A stretch of DNA of 64,000 nt from Variovorax boronicumulans (GCF_019352895.1 NZ_JAAAFX010000009.1:1272672-1336671), one strand, 5' to 3'; shown: positions 8,401-17,586, numbered from the stretch's first letter. Numbers and translations: made by a program. The notes: generated by a model not told the origin, from the sequence alone.

Positions 8401-10377
8401 TCAGACATCCACCTCGATGTCGTCGGCCCGGATTTCCATCAGTTCGCGCCGCGCCGCGGCCTCGCCCTTGCCCATGAGCTTGGTGATCTCGCCTTCGGTT
8501 TCGCCGAAGGCCAGCCGGCCGAGGCCGACCTGCAGCAGGCGGCGCGTGTCGGGATTGAGCGTGGTTTCCCACAATTGTTCCGCGCTCATTTCGCCCAGGC
8601 CCTTGAAGCGGCTGATGCTCCAGGCGCCTTCGCGCACCCCATCCTTGCGCAGTTTGTCCAGGATGGCAACCAGTTCGCCCTCGTCCAGCGCATAGACCTT
8701 GGAGGCCGGCTTCTTGCCGCGCGCGGGCGCATCGACCCGGAACAGCGGCGGCTTGGCGACATACACGTGGCCGGTTTCGATCAGCTTGGGGAAGTGGCGG
8801 AAGAACAGCGTGAGCAGCAGCACCTGGATGTGCGAGCCGTCGACGTCGGCATCGCTCAGGATGCAGACCTTGCCGTAGCGCAGGCCGCTCATGTCGGGCG
8901 TGTCGTTGGGGCCGTGCGGATCGACGCCGATGGCCACCGAGATGTCGTGGATTTCGGTGTTGGCGAACAGCCGGTCGCGCTCGACCTCCCAAGTGTTGAG
9001 CACCTTGCCGCGCAGCGGCAGCACTGCCTGCGACTCCTTGTCGCGGCCCATCTTGGCGCTGCCGCCGGCCGAGTCGCCCTCGACCAGGAAGACCTCGTTG
9101 TGGCTGATGTCCTTGCTCTCGCAATCGGTGAGCTTGCCCGGCAGCACGGCCACGCCCGAGCCCTTGCGCTTCTCGACCTTCTGGCCGGCCTTCTGGCGCG
9201 TCTGCGCGGCCTTGATGGCCAGTTCCGCCAGCTTCTTGCCGTAGTCGACGTGCTGGTTGAGCCAGAGCTCGAGCGCTGGGCGCACGAAGCTCGACACCAG
9301 CCGCACCGCGTCGCGCGAATTCAGCCGTTCCTTGATCTGGCCCTGGAACTGCGGATCGAGCACCTTGGCGCTGAGCACGTAGCTGGCCCGCGCGAACACG
9401 TCTTCCGGCAGCAGCTTCACGCCCTTGGGCAGCAGCGAGTGCAGTTCGATGAAACCCTTGACCGCCGTGAACAAGCCGTCGCGCAGGCCGCTCTCGTGCG
9501 TGCCGCCGGCGCTGGTGGGGATCAGGTTGACGTAGCTCTCGCGCACCGGCTGGCCGTCTTCGGTGAAGGCCACGCACCAGTCGGCGCCCTCGCCTTCGGC
9601 GAAGTTGTCGGCGTTCTTGTCGGCATGGCCCGCGCCCTCGAACAGCGGAATCACCGGCTCGCCGTTGAGCGTCTGCATCAGGTAGTCGCGCAGGCCGCCC
9701 TTGTAGAGCCAGGTCTGCGTGTCCTTGGTCTTCTCGTTGACCAGCGTGACGCTCACGCCCGGCATCAGCACCGCCTTGCTGCGCAGCAGGTGGGTCAGCT
9801 CGTGCATCGGCAGCGTGGCGACCTCGAAGTACTTGGGATCGGGCCAGGCGCGCACCGTGGTGCCCTGCTTGCGGTCGCCGCCGGTCTGCGGGCGGACCAC
9901 CAGCGCCTCGATCACGTCGCCGGCCGAGAAGGCCAGCTGGGCCACCGAGGCTTCGCGGTAGGAGACCACCTCGAGCCGCGTCGACAGCGCGTTGGTCACG
10001 CTCACGCCCACGCCGTGCAGGCCGCCGGAGAAGCTGTAGGCGCCGCCCGAGCCCTTGTCGAACTTGCCGCCGGCGTGCAGCCGGGTGAACACCAGTTCGA
10101 CCACCGGGGCCTTTTCCTCGGGGTGCAGGCCGAAGGGAATGCCCCGGCCGTCGTCCTCGATGCTCACCGACGCATCGGTGTGCAGCGTGACCTTGATCTT
10201 CTTGCCGTAGCCGGCGAGCGCCTCGTCGGCGGCGTTGTCCAGCACTTCCTGGATGATGTGCAGGGGGTTGTCGGTCCGGGTGTACATGCCCGGGCGTTGC
10301 TTGACAGGTTCGAGGCCCTTGAGGACGCGGATCGAGCCTTCGGAATATTCGGGAGGGGTCTTGGGAGGAGTCGCCAT
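8401..10377 (-). CDS. parE: DNA topoisomerase IV subunit B
   Basis: The ATPase subunit of topoisomerase IV, 658 residues. The GHKL ATP site is seen in EVLDNAADEAL (residues 44-54) and EDDGRGIPFG (74-83). The TOPRIM domain carries EGDSAGGSAKMGRD and the metal-binding DADVDGSHI. The C-terminal ALDEGELVAIL and RFKGLGEMSAEQLWETT match ParE. There is no purine-rich ribosome binding site before the ATG. A TACAAT box ends eight bases upstream, which hints at a very short or absent 5' leader. The order parE-slt-parC keeps both subunits in one transcription unit. Confidence 0.96.
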   Translation of the reverse strand: MATPPKTPPEYSEGSIRVLKGLEPVKQRPGMYTRTDNPLHIIQEVLDNAADEALAGYGKKIKVTLHTDASVSIEDDGRGIPFGLHPEEKAPVVELVFTRLHAGGKFDKGSGGAYSFSGGLHGVGVSVTNALSTRLEVVSYREASVAQLAFSAGDVIEALVVRPQTGGDRKQGTTVRAWPDPKYFEVATLPMHELTHLLRSKAVLMPGVSVTLVNEKTKDTQTWLYKGGLRDYLMQTLNGEPVIPLFEGAGHADKNADNFAEGEGADWCVAFTEDGQPVRESYVNLIPTSAGGTHESGLRDGLFTAVKGFIELHSLLPKGVKLLPEDVFARASYVLSAKVLDPQFQGQIKERLNSRDAVRLVSSFVRPALELWLNQHVDYGKKLAELAIKAAQTRQKAGQKVEKRKGSGVAVLPGKLTDCESKDISHNEVFLVEGDSAGGSAKMGRDKESQAVLPLRGKVLNTWEVERDRLFANTEIHDISVAIGVDPHGPNDTPDMSGLRYGKVCILSDADVDGSHIQVLLLTLFFRHFPKLIETGHVYVAKPPLFRVDAPARGKKPASKVYALDEGELVAILDKLRKDGVREGAWSISRFKGLGEMSAEQLWETTLNPDTRRLLQVGLGRLAFGETEGEITKLMGKGEAAARRELMEIRADDIEVDV

Positions 10378-10384
10378 GGGGGCG

Positions 10385-10390
10385 GATTGT
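10385..10390 (-). promoter_or_regulatory. Candidate -10 element of parE
   Basis: TACAAT on the minus strand ends eight bases before the parE ATG. The expected start of transcription would then fall at or within a base or two of the ATG. No convincing -35 box is seen. Confidence 0.35.
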
Positions 10391-10418
10391 AGTCAGTGAA
10401 GTTGAAATAACTGGATAT

Positions 10419-11324
10419 TCATACAGCCACGGGGTCCGCGACGAACATGTGGGCCCCCAGGAAGTCGACAAAAGCCCGCAGCTTGGGCGAGGGATGGCGC
10501 CCCGAAGGCCACAGCACGCCCAGGCCGATGGCATGCGGGCGCACATGCTCGGCCAGCACGCGCTGCAGGCGGCCGGCGGCCAGCGCCTCGCGCACGCAGA
10601 AATCCGGCAGCAGCGCGATGCCGCGCCCGCGCAGCGCGAAGCACAGCCGGGTCTCCATGTTGTTGCAGATCATGGAGGTCGGCGGCCTGGCCTCGGCGCC
10701 GTCGGGCCCGGGTTGCAGCGGCCAGACCTCCACCTTGCCGGTGGCCGGGTAGCGATAGTGCAGGCAGGCGTGCGCCGCCAGGTCCGCCGGTGTGGCGGGC
10801 GTGCCGCAGCGCAGCAGGTAGTCGGGCGAGGCCACCAGCAGCTGCGAGAACGCGCCCAGCCGGCGCACCGACAGCCGCGAATCGCTGAGTTCGCCGGTGC
10901 GCACCACGGCGTCGAAGCCCTCCTCGATCACGTCCACCAGCCGGTCGCTGAAGTCGAGGTCGAGTTCGATCGCCGGGTGCTCGCGCATGAAGTCGGCCAG
11001 CAGCGGCAGCACCAGCGAGCTGACCAGCGGCAGGCTCACCCGCAGCTTGCCGCGCGGCGCGCCCGCCGAATGCGACAGCTCCTGCTCGGCGGCCTCGATC
11101 TCGGCCAGCACCCGGCGGCTGCGCGCCAGGAACAGCGCGCCCTCGGCGGTGAGCGTGATGCTGCGGGTGCTGCGGTGGAACAGCCGCACGCCCAGCCGCT
11201 CCTCCAGCCGCGCCACGCGCTTGCCGATGGCCGACGCCGACACGCCCAGCGCGCGGCCGGCCGTGACGAAGCTGCGGGTTTCGGCCACCTGGATGAAAAC
11301 GGCCAGGCCGCTGAGGCTGTCCAT
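10419..11324 (-). CDS. LysR-family transcriptional regulator
   Basis: A 301-residue regulator of the CrgA-like branch. The N-terminal winged helix-turn-helix reads FIQVAETRSFVTAGRALGVSASAIGKRVARLEERLGVRLFHR in overlapping pieces across residues 10-51, followed by the linker helix and a periplasmic-binding-protein-like effector domain (GKLRVSLPLVSSL onward). It is divergent from the MFS transporter gene at 11415 with a 90-base gap, the usual layout for a LysR regulator and its target. The effector is unknown. Confidence 0.9.
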   Translation of the reverse strand: MDSLSGLAVFIQVAETRSFVTAGRALGVSASAIGKRVARLEERLGVRLFHRSTRSITLTAEGALFLARSRRVLAEIEAAEQELSHSAGAPRGKLRVSLPLVSSLVLPLLADFMREHPAIELDLDFSDRLVDVIEEGFDAVVRTGELSDSRLSVRRLGAFSQLLVASPDYLLRCGTPATPADLAAHACLHYRYPATGKVEVWPLQPGPDGAEARPPTSMICNNMETRLCFALRGRGIALLPDFCVREALAAGRLQRVLAEHVRPHAIGLGVLWPSGRHPSPKLRAFVDFLGAHMFVADPVAV

Positions 11325-11414
11325 GAAAAGGCTCCATTACGGAATCAAACGTCCGCATTGACTGGAACTGTATCCCTCTTTTTCCGGAGTCGGTTTCTGC
11401 CTATCGTGGGCCGC

Positions 11415-12596
11415 ATGTCATCCCTACCGCTTCAAACCCTTCCTTCCAGGACCCGGCTCCCGCTGTCCGGCCTGCTCGCACTGGCCGCGGCCAGCTTCGT
11501 CACCATCCTCACCGAGGCCATGCCGGCCGGCCTGCTGCCGCAGATCGGCGCCGACCTCGCCATCACGCCCGCGCTGGTCGGCCAGATGGTCACGGTCTAT
11601 GCGCTCGGCTCGCTGCTCGCGGCCATCCCGCTGGTCGCGTTCACCCGCGGCTGGCGCCGGCGGCCGCTGCTGATGCTGGCGATCGCCGGCTTCGCGCTGG
11701 TCAACACGGTCACTGCGCTGTCGCACAGCTACCCGCTCACGCTGGCCGCGCGCTTCTTCGCCGGCGTGTTCGCCGGGCTGCTCTGGGCACTGGTGGCGGG
11801 ACATGCGGGCCGCATGGTCCCGCCCTCGATGCAGGGCCGCGCGATCGCGGTGGCCATGCTGGGGGCGCCACTGGCGCTGTCGCTGGGCATCCCGGCAGGC
11901 ACGCTGCTGGGCACGGGCGTGGGCTGGCGACCGGCCTTCCTCGTAATGTCGGCGCTGTCGCTGATGCTGCTCGGCTGGGTGCGCTGGCAGGTGCCCGACT
12001 TCCCGGGGCAGGCGGCCGGACAGCGGGCCAGCGTGAAGCGCGTCTTCCTGCTGCCGGGCGTGCGGCCGGTGCTGGCGGTGATGCTGGCCTTCGTGCTGGC
12101 GCACAACATCCTCTACACCTACATCGCGCCCTTCCTGGCGCATGCCGGGCTCGGCGCACGGGTCGACCTGGTGCTGCTGGTGTTCGGCCTGGCCTCGGTG
12201 GCGGGCATCTGGATCACCGGCGTGCTGATCGACCGCTGGCTGCGCGAACTGGTGCTGGCCAGCACCGCGGTCTTCGGCTTGACGGCCCTCGTCCTGGGCC
12301 TGGCGGCGGGATCGGCGCCAGCGGTGTACGCCGGCGTGGCGCTCTGGGGTCTGGCCTTCGGCGGCGCGGGCACGCTGTTCCAGACCGCCTCGGCGCAGGC
12401 GGCCGGCGCCTCGGCCGACGTGGCGCAGTCGATGGTGGTCACGGCGTGGAACCTGGCCATCGCGGGCGGCGGCCTGCTGGGTGGCCTGCTGCTGCAAGGC
12501 TTCGGCGCGGGCGCCCTGCCCTGGTCGCTGATCGCGCTGCTGGCGCCGGCGCTGTGGCTCGCCTGGCGGTCGCGGCGTGGCTTTCCCGCCCGCTGA
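11415..12596 (+). CDS. MFS transporter (AraJ-like, DHA1 efflux type)
   Basis: A 393-residue, 12-helix major facilitator. The first helix contains TILTEAMPAGLLPQI, characteristic of the sugar-efflux/arabinose-efflux (AraJ/YdhP) branch of the DHA1 family. The loop 2-3 motif is reduced to FTRGWRRRPLLM. Start chosen at the ATG following the divergent promoter region; the open frame continues upstream but crosses the LysR gene and cannot be coding there. The neighbouring divergent LysR gene is the probable regulator. The substrate is not predictable. Confidence 0.87.
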   Translation: MSSLPLQTLPSRTRLPLSGLLALAAASFVTILTEAMPAGLLPQIGADLAITPALVGQMVTVYALGSLLAAIPLVAFTRGWRRRPLLMLAIAGFALVNTVTALSHSYPLTLAARFFAGVFAGLLWALVAGHAGRMVPPSMQGRAIAVAMLGAPLALSLGIPAGTLLGTGVGWRPAFLVMSALSLMLLGWVRWQVPDFPGQAAGQRASVKRVFLLPGVRPVLAVMLAFVLAHNILYTYIAPFLAHAGLGARVDLVLLVFGLASVAGIWITGVLIDRWLRELVLASTAVFGLTALVLGLAAGSAPAVYAGVALWGLAFGGAGTLFQTASAQAAGASADVAQSMVVTAWNLAIAGGGLLGGLLLQGFGAGALPWSLIALLAPALWLAWRSRRGFPAR

Positions 12597-12689
12597 ACAC
12601 CACCGATGCGACGCCCTCATCGAAAGGCAGCGGAAATTTCACCAATGCCGATGCCGGCATCCCGACCGGGACTTGGCTAAAGTCAGAGG

Positions 12690-13913
12690 ATGCATTCTCC
12701 CGGTCAAACCTTGTCGACCAAGCAGGTCCTGCTTTGCGGCGCGCTCATCGTCACGCTCTCCATGGGCATCCGCCACGGCTTCGGCCTGTGGCTGCAGCCG
12801 ATCACCCAGGAGCAAGGCTGGACGCGCCAGACCTTCTCGCTGGCCATCGCGATCCAAAACCTGTCCTGGGGCGTGATGGGCGTGTTCGCCGGCATGTTGG
12901 CCGACAAGCTGGGCGCCTTCCGCGTGCTCTGGATCGGCGCCCTGCTCTACGCACTGGGCCTGGCCGGCATGGCCCTGTCGCCGACCCCGCTGCTGTTCGC
13001 GCTGACGGCCGGCGTGCTGATCGGCGCGGCCCAGGCCGGCACCACCTATGCGGTGATCTACGGCGTGATCGGTCGCCAGATTCCGGCCGAGCGCCGCTCG
13101 TGGGCCATGGGCGTGGCCGCCGCCGCGGGCTCCTTCGGCCAGTTCCTGATGGTGCCGATCGAAGGCCAGCTGATCGCGCAGCTCGGCTGGCACAACGCGC
13201 TGATGGCGCTGGCGGCCGTCGTGCTGCTGATCGTGCCGCTGGCGCTGGGCCTGCGCGAACCGCGTCGCGCGCCTGCGGCGGCCGGCAGCGCCCACCGCGA
13301 CCAGACCATCGTGCAGGCCGTGGCCGAGGCCTTCAGGTACCCGAGCTTCGGGCTGCTGATGGCCGGCTATTTCGTCTGCGGCTTCCAGGTGGTGTTCATC
13401 GGCGTGCACATGCCCAGCTACCTCAAGGACAAGGGCCTGTCGCCCGAGGTCGCGAGCTATGCGCTGGCGCTGATCGGCCTGTTCAACGTGTTCGGCACCT
13501 ACGCGGCCGGCACGCTGGGCCAGCGCCTGGCCAAGCGCAAGATCCTGGCCTTCATCTACTTCGCGCGCGCCATCGCGATCGCCCTGTTCCTGATCGTGCC
13601 GCTGTCGCCGCTGTCGGTCTATGTGTTCGCCGGCGTGATGGGCCTGCTGTGGCTCTCGACCATCCCGCCGACCAACGCGCTGGTGGCGCAGATCTTCGGC
13701 GTGGCCCATCTGTCGATGCTCAGCGGCTTCGTGTTCCTCGGCCACCAGTTCGGCTCCTTCCTGGGCGTGTGGCTGGGCGGCTTCCTGTACGACCGCACCG
13801 GCAGCTACGACATCGTCTGGTACATCGCGATCGCGCTCGGCGTGTTCGCGGCCCTGATCAATCTGCCGGTCAAGGAGGGCGCCATCGCCCGGCCGGTGCC
13901 GCAACCGGCCTGA
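12690..13913 (+). CDS. MFS transporter (OFA/monocarboxylate-like)
   Basis: A 407-residue major facilitator with 12 predicted helices. The N-terminal LSMGIRHGFGLWLQPI followed by QEQGWTRQTFSLAIAIQNLSWG is typical of the oxalate/formate antiporter and monocarboxylate branch. FAGMLADKLGAFRVL is the loop 2-3 motif. The gene starts 94 bases after the preceding MFS gene on the same strand and is followed two bases later by a 46-residue membrane peptide gene. Substrate unknown, though organic anions are typical of the branch. Confidence 0.86.
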   Translation: MHSPGQTLSTKQVLLCGALIVTLSMGIRHGFGLWLQPITQEQGWTRQTFSLAIAIQNLSWGVMGVFAGMLADKLGAFRVLWIGALLYALGLAGMALSPTPLLFALTAGVLIGAAQAGTTYAVIYGVIGRQIPAERRSWAMGVAAAAGSFGQFLMVPIEGQLIAQLGWHNALMALAAVVLLIVPLALGLREPRRAPAAAGSAHRDQTIVQAVAEAFRYPSFGLLMAGYFVCGFQVVFIGVHMPSYLKDKGLSPEVASYALALIGLFNVFGTYAAGTLGQRLAKRKILAFIYFARAIAIALFLIVPLSPLSVYVFAGVMGLLWLSTIPPTNALVAQIFGVAHLSMLSGFVFLGHQFGSFLGVWLGGFLYDRTGSYDIVWYIAIALGVFAALINLPVKEGAIARPVPQPA

Positions 13914-13915
13914 AC

Positions 13916-14056
13916 ATGAAGCCCGCACAACGCCATCGCCTGCTGCAGATTGCCGGCTTCGTCGTGGCCGCAGTGGTGCTGGGCGGCGTGTTCCTGATGT
14001 ACACGCGCCCGGCCTTCATGGTCACGATGATCGACCAGCTCTGGGCCTGCTTCTGA
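13916..14056 (+). CDS. Small single-pass membrane protein, 46 residues
   Basis: Starts at MKPAQRHRLLQIAGFVVAAV two bases after the MFS stop codon. It has a basic N-terminus, one clear membrane segment (residues about 11-28) and the short tail ending in MIDQLWACF. The N-in topology and tight spacing suggest a small companion encoded with the MFS gene or with the methyltransferase that follows. I recall similar unnamed short proteins in this position in related bacteria but cannot name a family. The stop codon TGA overlaps a possible CTG start of the next gene. Confidence 0.65.
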   Translation: MKPAQRHRLLQIAGFVVAAVVLGGVFLMYTRPAFMVTMIDQLWACF

Positions 14057-14613
14057 ACCCCGCTGCCGCCCCCTCCGCACCCTCGCCCTGGGTCGCCCGC
14101 TGGTCGCACCTGGTGCCGGCCGGCGCGTCTGTCCTCGACGTGGCCTGCGGCACCGGGCGTCACATGCACTGGTTCGCCGGGCGCGGGCATGCGGTCACGG
14201 GTGTCGACCGCGCCGACGAGGCGGTGCGCGCCGCAGCCGTCTACGGCGAGGTGCTGCAGGCCGACATCGAAGGCGGCCCCTGGCCCTATGCCGGCCGGCA
14301 CTTCGGCGGCGTGGTCGTCACCAACTACCTCTGGCGCCCCCGCCTGGCCGACATCGTGGCCGCGGTCGCGCCCGGCGGCGTGCTGCTCTACGAAACCTTC
14401 GCGGCCGGCAACGAGACGGTGGGCAAGCCCTCGCGGCCCGACTTCCTGCTGCAGCCCGGCGAACTGATCGCCGCCTGCGCCGGCCTGCGCATCGTGGCCT
14501 ACGAGGACGGCTTCCTCGACGCACCCGCACGTTTCGTGCAGCGGATCGCGGCGGTTCGCGTGGCCGGGACACCGCCACGGACCCCGCTCGAGGGGCCGGC
14601 GGCCAGTCGGTAG
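14053..14613 (+). CDS. Class I SAM-dependent methyltransferase
   Basis: The SAM-binding motif VLDVACGTGRHMHWFAGRGH and the following ITGVD-like VTGVDRADEAV mark a class I methyltransferase; VVVTNYLWRPRL is the motif IV region. The first standard start is a GTG at 14113, which lies only ten codons before the SAM motif and would drop the preceding SPWVARWSHLVPAG, a typical N-terminal helix of this family. The frame remains open back to a CTG at 14053 that overlaps the preceding stop as CTGA, so I give that as the likely boundary. Substrate unknown. Confidence 0.75.
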   Translation: MNPAAAPSAPSPWVARWSHLVPAGASVLDVACGTGRHMHWFAGRGHAVTGVDRADEAVRAAAVYGEVLQADIEGGPWPYAGRHFGGVVVTNYLWRPRLADIVAAVAPGGVLLYETFAAGNETVGKPSRPDFLLQPGELIAACAGLRIVAYEDGFLDAPARFVQRIAAVRVAGTPPRTPLEGPAASR

Positions 14614-14616
14614 AAT
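14611..14616 (+). promoter_or_regulatory. Candidate -10 element of dapA
   Basis: TAGAAT lies about 35 bases before the dapA start, just at the end of the methyltransferase gene. It fits the -10 consensus in five of six positions; a -35 box is not clear. Confidence 0.38.
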
Positions 14617-14650
14617 CTCCGGTTTCGTCCAACCGACAAAAGAGAATCCC

Positions 14651-15541
14651 TTGGAGCAACTCACAGGCAGCATCGTCGCTCTCGCCACGCCGATGCATGA
14701 AGACGGTAGCGTCGACTATCCCGCCCTGCGCCGGCTGATCGACTGGCACATCGACGAAGGCACCGACTGCCTTGGCGTGGTCGGAACCACCGGCGAATCG
14801 CCGACGGTCGACGTCGAAGAGCATTGCGAGATCATCCGCGTCTCGGTCGAACAGGCACGCGGCCGCGTGCCCGTGATGGCCGGCTGCGGCGCCAACTCCA
14901 CCAAGGAAGCGATCGAGCTCGCCAAGTTCGCCAAGGGCGTGGGCGCCGACTCGCAGCTGCAGGTGGTGCCCTACTACAACAAGCCGACGCAAGAAGGCCA
15001 GTACCAACATTTCAAGGCCATCGCCGAGGCCGTGGGCGACCTGCCCGTGGTGCTCTACAACGTGCCGGGCCGCACCGTGGCCGATATGGCGCACGACACC
15101 GTGCTGCGGCTGGCCCAGGTGCCGGGCATCATCGGCATCAAGGAAGCCACCGGCAACATCGAGCGCGCGCAGTGGCTGATCCGCGACCTGCCGGCGCGCT
15201 TCGGCGTGTACTCGGGCGACGATCCGACCGCGGTCGCCCTCATGCTGTGCGGCGGCAAGGGCAACATCAGCGTCACCGCCAACATCGCGCCGCGCAAGAT
15301 GCACGAGCTGTGCGTGGCAGCCATCGCCGGCGACGTCGCCACCGCCATGCGCATCCAGTTCGAGCTGATGCCCGTGCATCGCAACCTGTTCATCGAGCCG
15401 AACCCGATCCCGTTGAAGTGGGCCATGGCCCGCCTGGGCCTGTGCGGCGGCACGATGCGGCTGCCGCTGACCCCGCTGAGCGACAACTGCCGGCCCGCGG
15501 TCGAGGCCGCGCTGCGCGCCACCGGTTTGCTCAAGGATTGA
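14651..15541 (+). CDS. dapA: 4-hydroxy-tetrahydrodipicolinate synthase
   Basis: Condenses pyruvate with aspartate semialdehyde in the first committed step to diaminopimelate and lysine. The 296-residue TIM barrel shows GTTGESPT (catalytic Thr pair), VVLYNVPGRT (catalytic Tyr) and IIGIKEATGN with the Schiff-base Lys. It begins with TTG, six bases after an AGAG-rich ribosome binding site. It is followed by bamC, the same order as dapA-bamC in E. coli, and the pair likely form an operon. Confidence 0.96.
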   Translation: MEQLTGSIVALATPMHEDGSVDYPALRRLIDWHIDEGTDCLGVVGTTGESPTVDVEEHCEIIRVSVEQARGRVPVMAGCGANSTKEAIELAKFAKGVGADSQLQVVPYYNKPTQEGQYQHFKAIAEAVGDLPVVLYNVPGRTVADMAHDTVLRLAQVPGIIGIKEATGNIERAQWLIRDLPARFGVYSGDDPTAVALMLCGGKGNISVTANIAPRKMHELCVAAIAGDVATAMRIQFELMPVHRNLFIEPNPIPLKWAMARLGLCGGTMRLPLTPLSDNCRPAVEAALRATGLLKD

Positions 15542-15643
15542 CCCTTTCACCGCAGGCGCAACCTTTTGCGCGGGGCCGACTCACACAGGGCGGCCGCTGC
15601 GGCCCATCGATTTGATCGAACCATTCCACCAAGGAAGACGACG

Positions 15644-16732
15644 TTGAAGAATTTATCGCGATTCGCACTGCTGGCCCTCGTTGCCAGCCTGGCCGCCTGC
15701 TCGGTCTTCGAGAGCGACAAGATCGACTACAAGAGCGCCGGCAAGGCGCCGTCGCTCGAAGTGCCACCCGATCTCACCCAGCTCTCGCGCGACAACCGCT
15801 ATGCCGTTCCCGGCAGCACGGTGTCGGCCAACAGCCTTCAGGCCGGCAAGGTCGATGCGCCGGGCGTGCCGACCGCGGTCGCCACGCTGGGTGACGTGCG
15901 CATGGAGCGCTCGGGCAACCAGCGCTGGATCGTCGTCAACCGTCCGGCCGACCAGCTCTGGGAACCGGTGCGCGACTTCTGGCAGGAGAGCGGCTTCCTG
16001 CTGACCACCGACCAGCGCAACCTGGGCATCATGGAAACCGACTGGGCCGAGAACCGCGCCAAGCTGCCGCAGGACATCATCCGCGGCACCATCGGCAAGC
16101 TGCTCGACTCGGTCTACTCGACCGGCGAACTCGACCGCTTCCGCACCCGTCTGGAACGCACGCCCACCGGCACCGAGATCTACGTCAGCCATCGCGGCAT
16201 GGCCGAGGTCTACAGCGATGCCCGCAAGGAGCAGACCGTCTGGCAGCCGCGTCCCAGCGACCCCGAACTCGAAACCGAATTCCTGCGCCGCCTGATGGTC
16301 AAGCTTGGCGTCTCGCAAGAGCAGTCCAAGGCACTGACCGCCAGCGCTGCCGTGGCGCCCTCCGCCGCGCGTGTGGCCACCATCGACGGCCGTCCGGGCG
16401 TGCAGATCAACGAGGGCTTCGACCGTGCCTGGCGCCGTGTCGGCCTGGCGCTCGACCGCACCGGCTTCACCGTGGAAGACCGCGACCGCAGCGCCGGCAC
16501 CTACTTCGTGCGCTACGTGACGCCCAACCCCGACAAGAAGGAACCGGGCCTGTTCTCCAAGCTGCTGAGCCTGGGCAGTGCCAGCAAGGACGAATCGCCG
16601 CTCAAGTTCCGCATCCTGGTCAAGAGCCAGGGCGAGACCAGCACGGTGTCGGTGCTCAACGAAGCCGGCGTGCCCGACACGACGGCGAACGCACAGCGCA
16701 TCGTCCAGGTCATCGCCGACGACCTGAAGTGA
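15644..16732 (+). CDS. bamC: Outer-membrane assembly lipoprotein BamC
   Basis: Lipoprotein component of the BAM complex that inserts beta-barrel proteins in the outer membrane. The TTG start at 15644 follows AAGGAAG and opens MKNLSRFALLALVASLAAC, a signal peptide with lipobox LAAC. The early LEVPPDLTQL segment is the BamC stretch that contacts BamD, and two helix-grip domains follow. At 362 residues the length matches the family. bamB and bamD, for two other lipoproteins of the complex, are also in this window. Confidence 0.9.
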   Translation: MKNLSRFALLALVASLAACSVFESDKIDYKSAGKAPSLEVPPDLTQLSRDNRYAVPGSTVSANSLQAGKVDAPGVPTAVATLGDVRMERSGNQRWIVVNRPADQLWEPVRDFWQESGFLLTTDQRNLGIMETDWAENRAKLPQDIIRGTIGKLLDSVYSTGELDRFRTRLERTPTGTEIYVSHRGMAEVYSDARKEQTVWQPRPSDPELETEFLRRLMVKLGVSQEQSKALTASAAVAPSAARVATIDGRPGVQINEGFDRAWRRVGLALDRTGFTVEDRDRSAGTYFVRYVTPNPDKKEPGLFSKLLSLGSASKDESPLKFRILVKSQGETSTVSVLNEAGVPDTTANAQRIVQVIADDLK

Positions 16733-16794
16733 TCCGGACCCGGAGCGCCGCCGGCGCAGCGCCCCGGGCATCCGAGCGCATCGGTTCCTGACCG

Positions 16795-17571
16795 ATGCTG
16801 CGCTTCCGAAGCCTGGGCAGCGGCAGCACAGGCAACGCCACGCTGGTCGAAGCGACCAGCGGCGGCCGCACCTCCCGCCTGCTGATCGACTGCGGCTTCA
16901 CGCTGCGTCACCTCGACACGCGGCTGGCCCGCGTCGGCCTCGCGGCCAGCGACATCGACGCGGTCTTCATCACCCACGAGCATGGCGACCACATCGGCTG
17001 CGCCCATGCGCTGTCACGCCGCGAGCGCCTGCCGGTCTGGATGAGCGAAGGCACCTGGCTGGCCACCGGTGGGCGGGATTTCGAGGGACGGCTGAAGCTG
17101 GCGCGCGACGGCCTCGACATCGAGGTCGGCGACATCGCCGTGCAGCCCTTCACCGTGCCGCACGACGCGCGCGAGCCACTGCAGCTGCGCTGCACCGACG
17201 GTGCCCGCAGCCTGGGCGTGCTGACTGACCTGGGCCACGCCACACCCCATGTGCTGGCCCGCCTGGCCGGCCTGGACGCGCTGCTGCTGGAATGCAACCA
17301 CGACAGCCAGATGCTGGCGGCCTCGGCCTATCCGGCCTTCCTCAAGCTGCGCGTGGGCGGCAACTACGGCCACCTGTCGAATGCCGCCGCGGCGGACATC
17401 GCGCGCGCCGTGCACCATGCGGGCCTGCGCCACGTGGTGGCGGCCCACCTGAGCGAGCAGAACAACACGCCCGAGCGCGTGCGCCGGGCGCTGGCCGAGG
17501 CGCTGGGGGCCAGCGAAGACGAGATGCTCACGGCCACCGCGGCCGAGGGCTCGCCCTGGCTGGACGTCTAG
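16795..17571 (+). CDS. MBL-fold metallohydrolase (YycJ/WalJ-like)
   Basis: A 258-residue metallo-beta-lactamase fold protein. The start LRFRSLGSGSTGNATLVEA, the FITHEHGDHIGC metal motif (HxHxDH), LLECNHD and the C-terminal VVAAHLSEQNNTPE are the hallmarks of the family that includes WalJ, a proposed DNA exonuclease. Cytoplasmic, no signal peptide. It lies 62 bases after bamC on the same strand and may be part of the dapA-bamC unit. Confidence 0.87.
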   Translation: MLRFRSLGSGSTGNATLVEATSGGRTSRLLIDCGFTLRHLDTRLARVGLAASDIDAVFITHEHGDHIGCAHALSRRERLPVWMSEGTWLATGGRDFEGRLKLARDGLDIEVGDIAVQPFTVPHDAREPLQLRCTDGARSLGVLTDLGHATPHVLARLAGLDALLLECNHDSQMLAASAYPAFLKLRVGGNYGHLSNAAAADIARAVHHAGLRHVVAAHLSEQNNTPERVRRALAEALGASEDEMLTATAAEGSPWLDV

Positions 17572-17586
17572 GGCCGCACCCGCGGA

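Noticed and set aside
8260..10392. An open frame of 710 codons opposite parE
   Set aside because: Same reason: it is the antisense of a certain gene and has no recognisable domain.
11325..11414. Search for a LysR operator in the regulator/MFS gap
   Set aside because: Only an imperfect dyad (ATTGACTGGAACTGTAT) is visible; not strong enough to report as a site.
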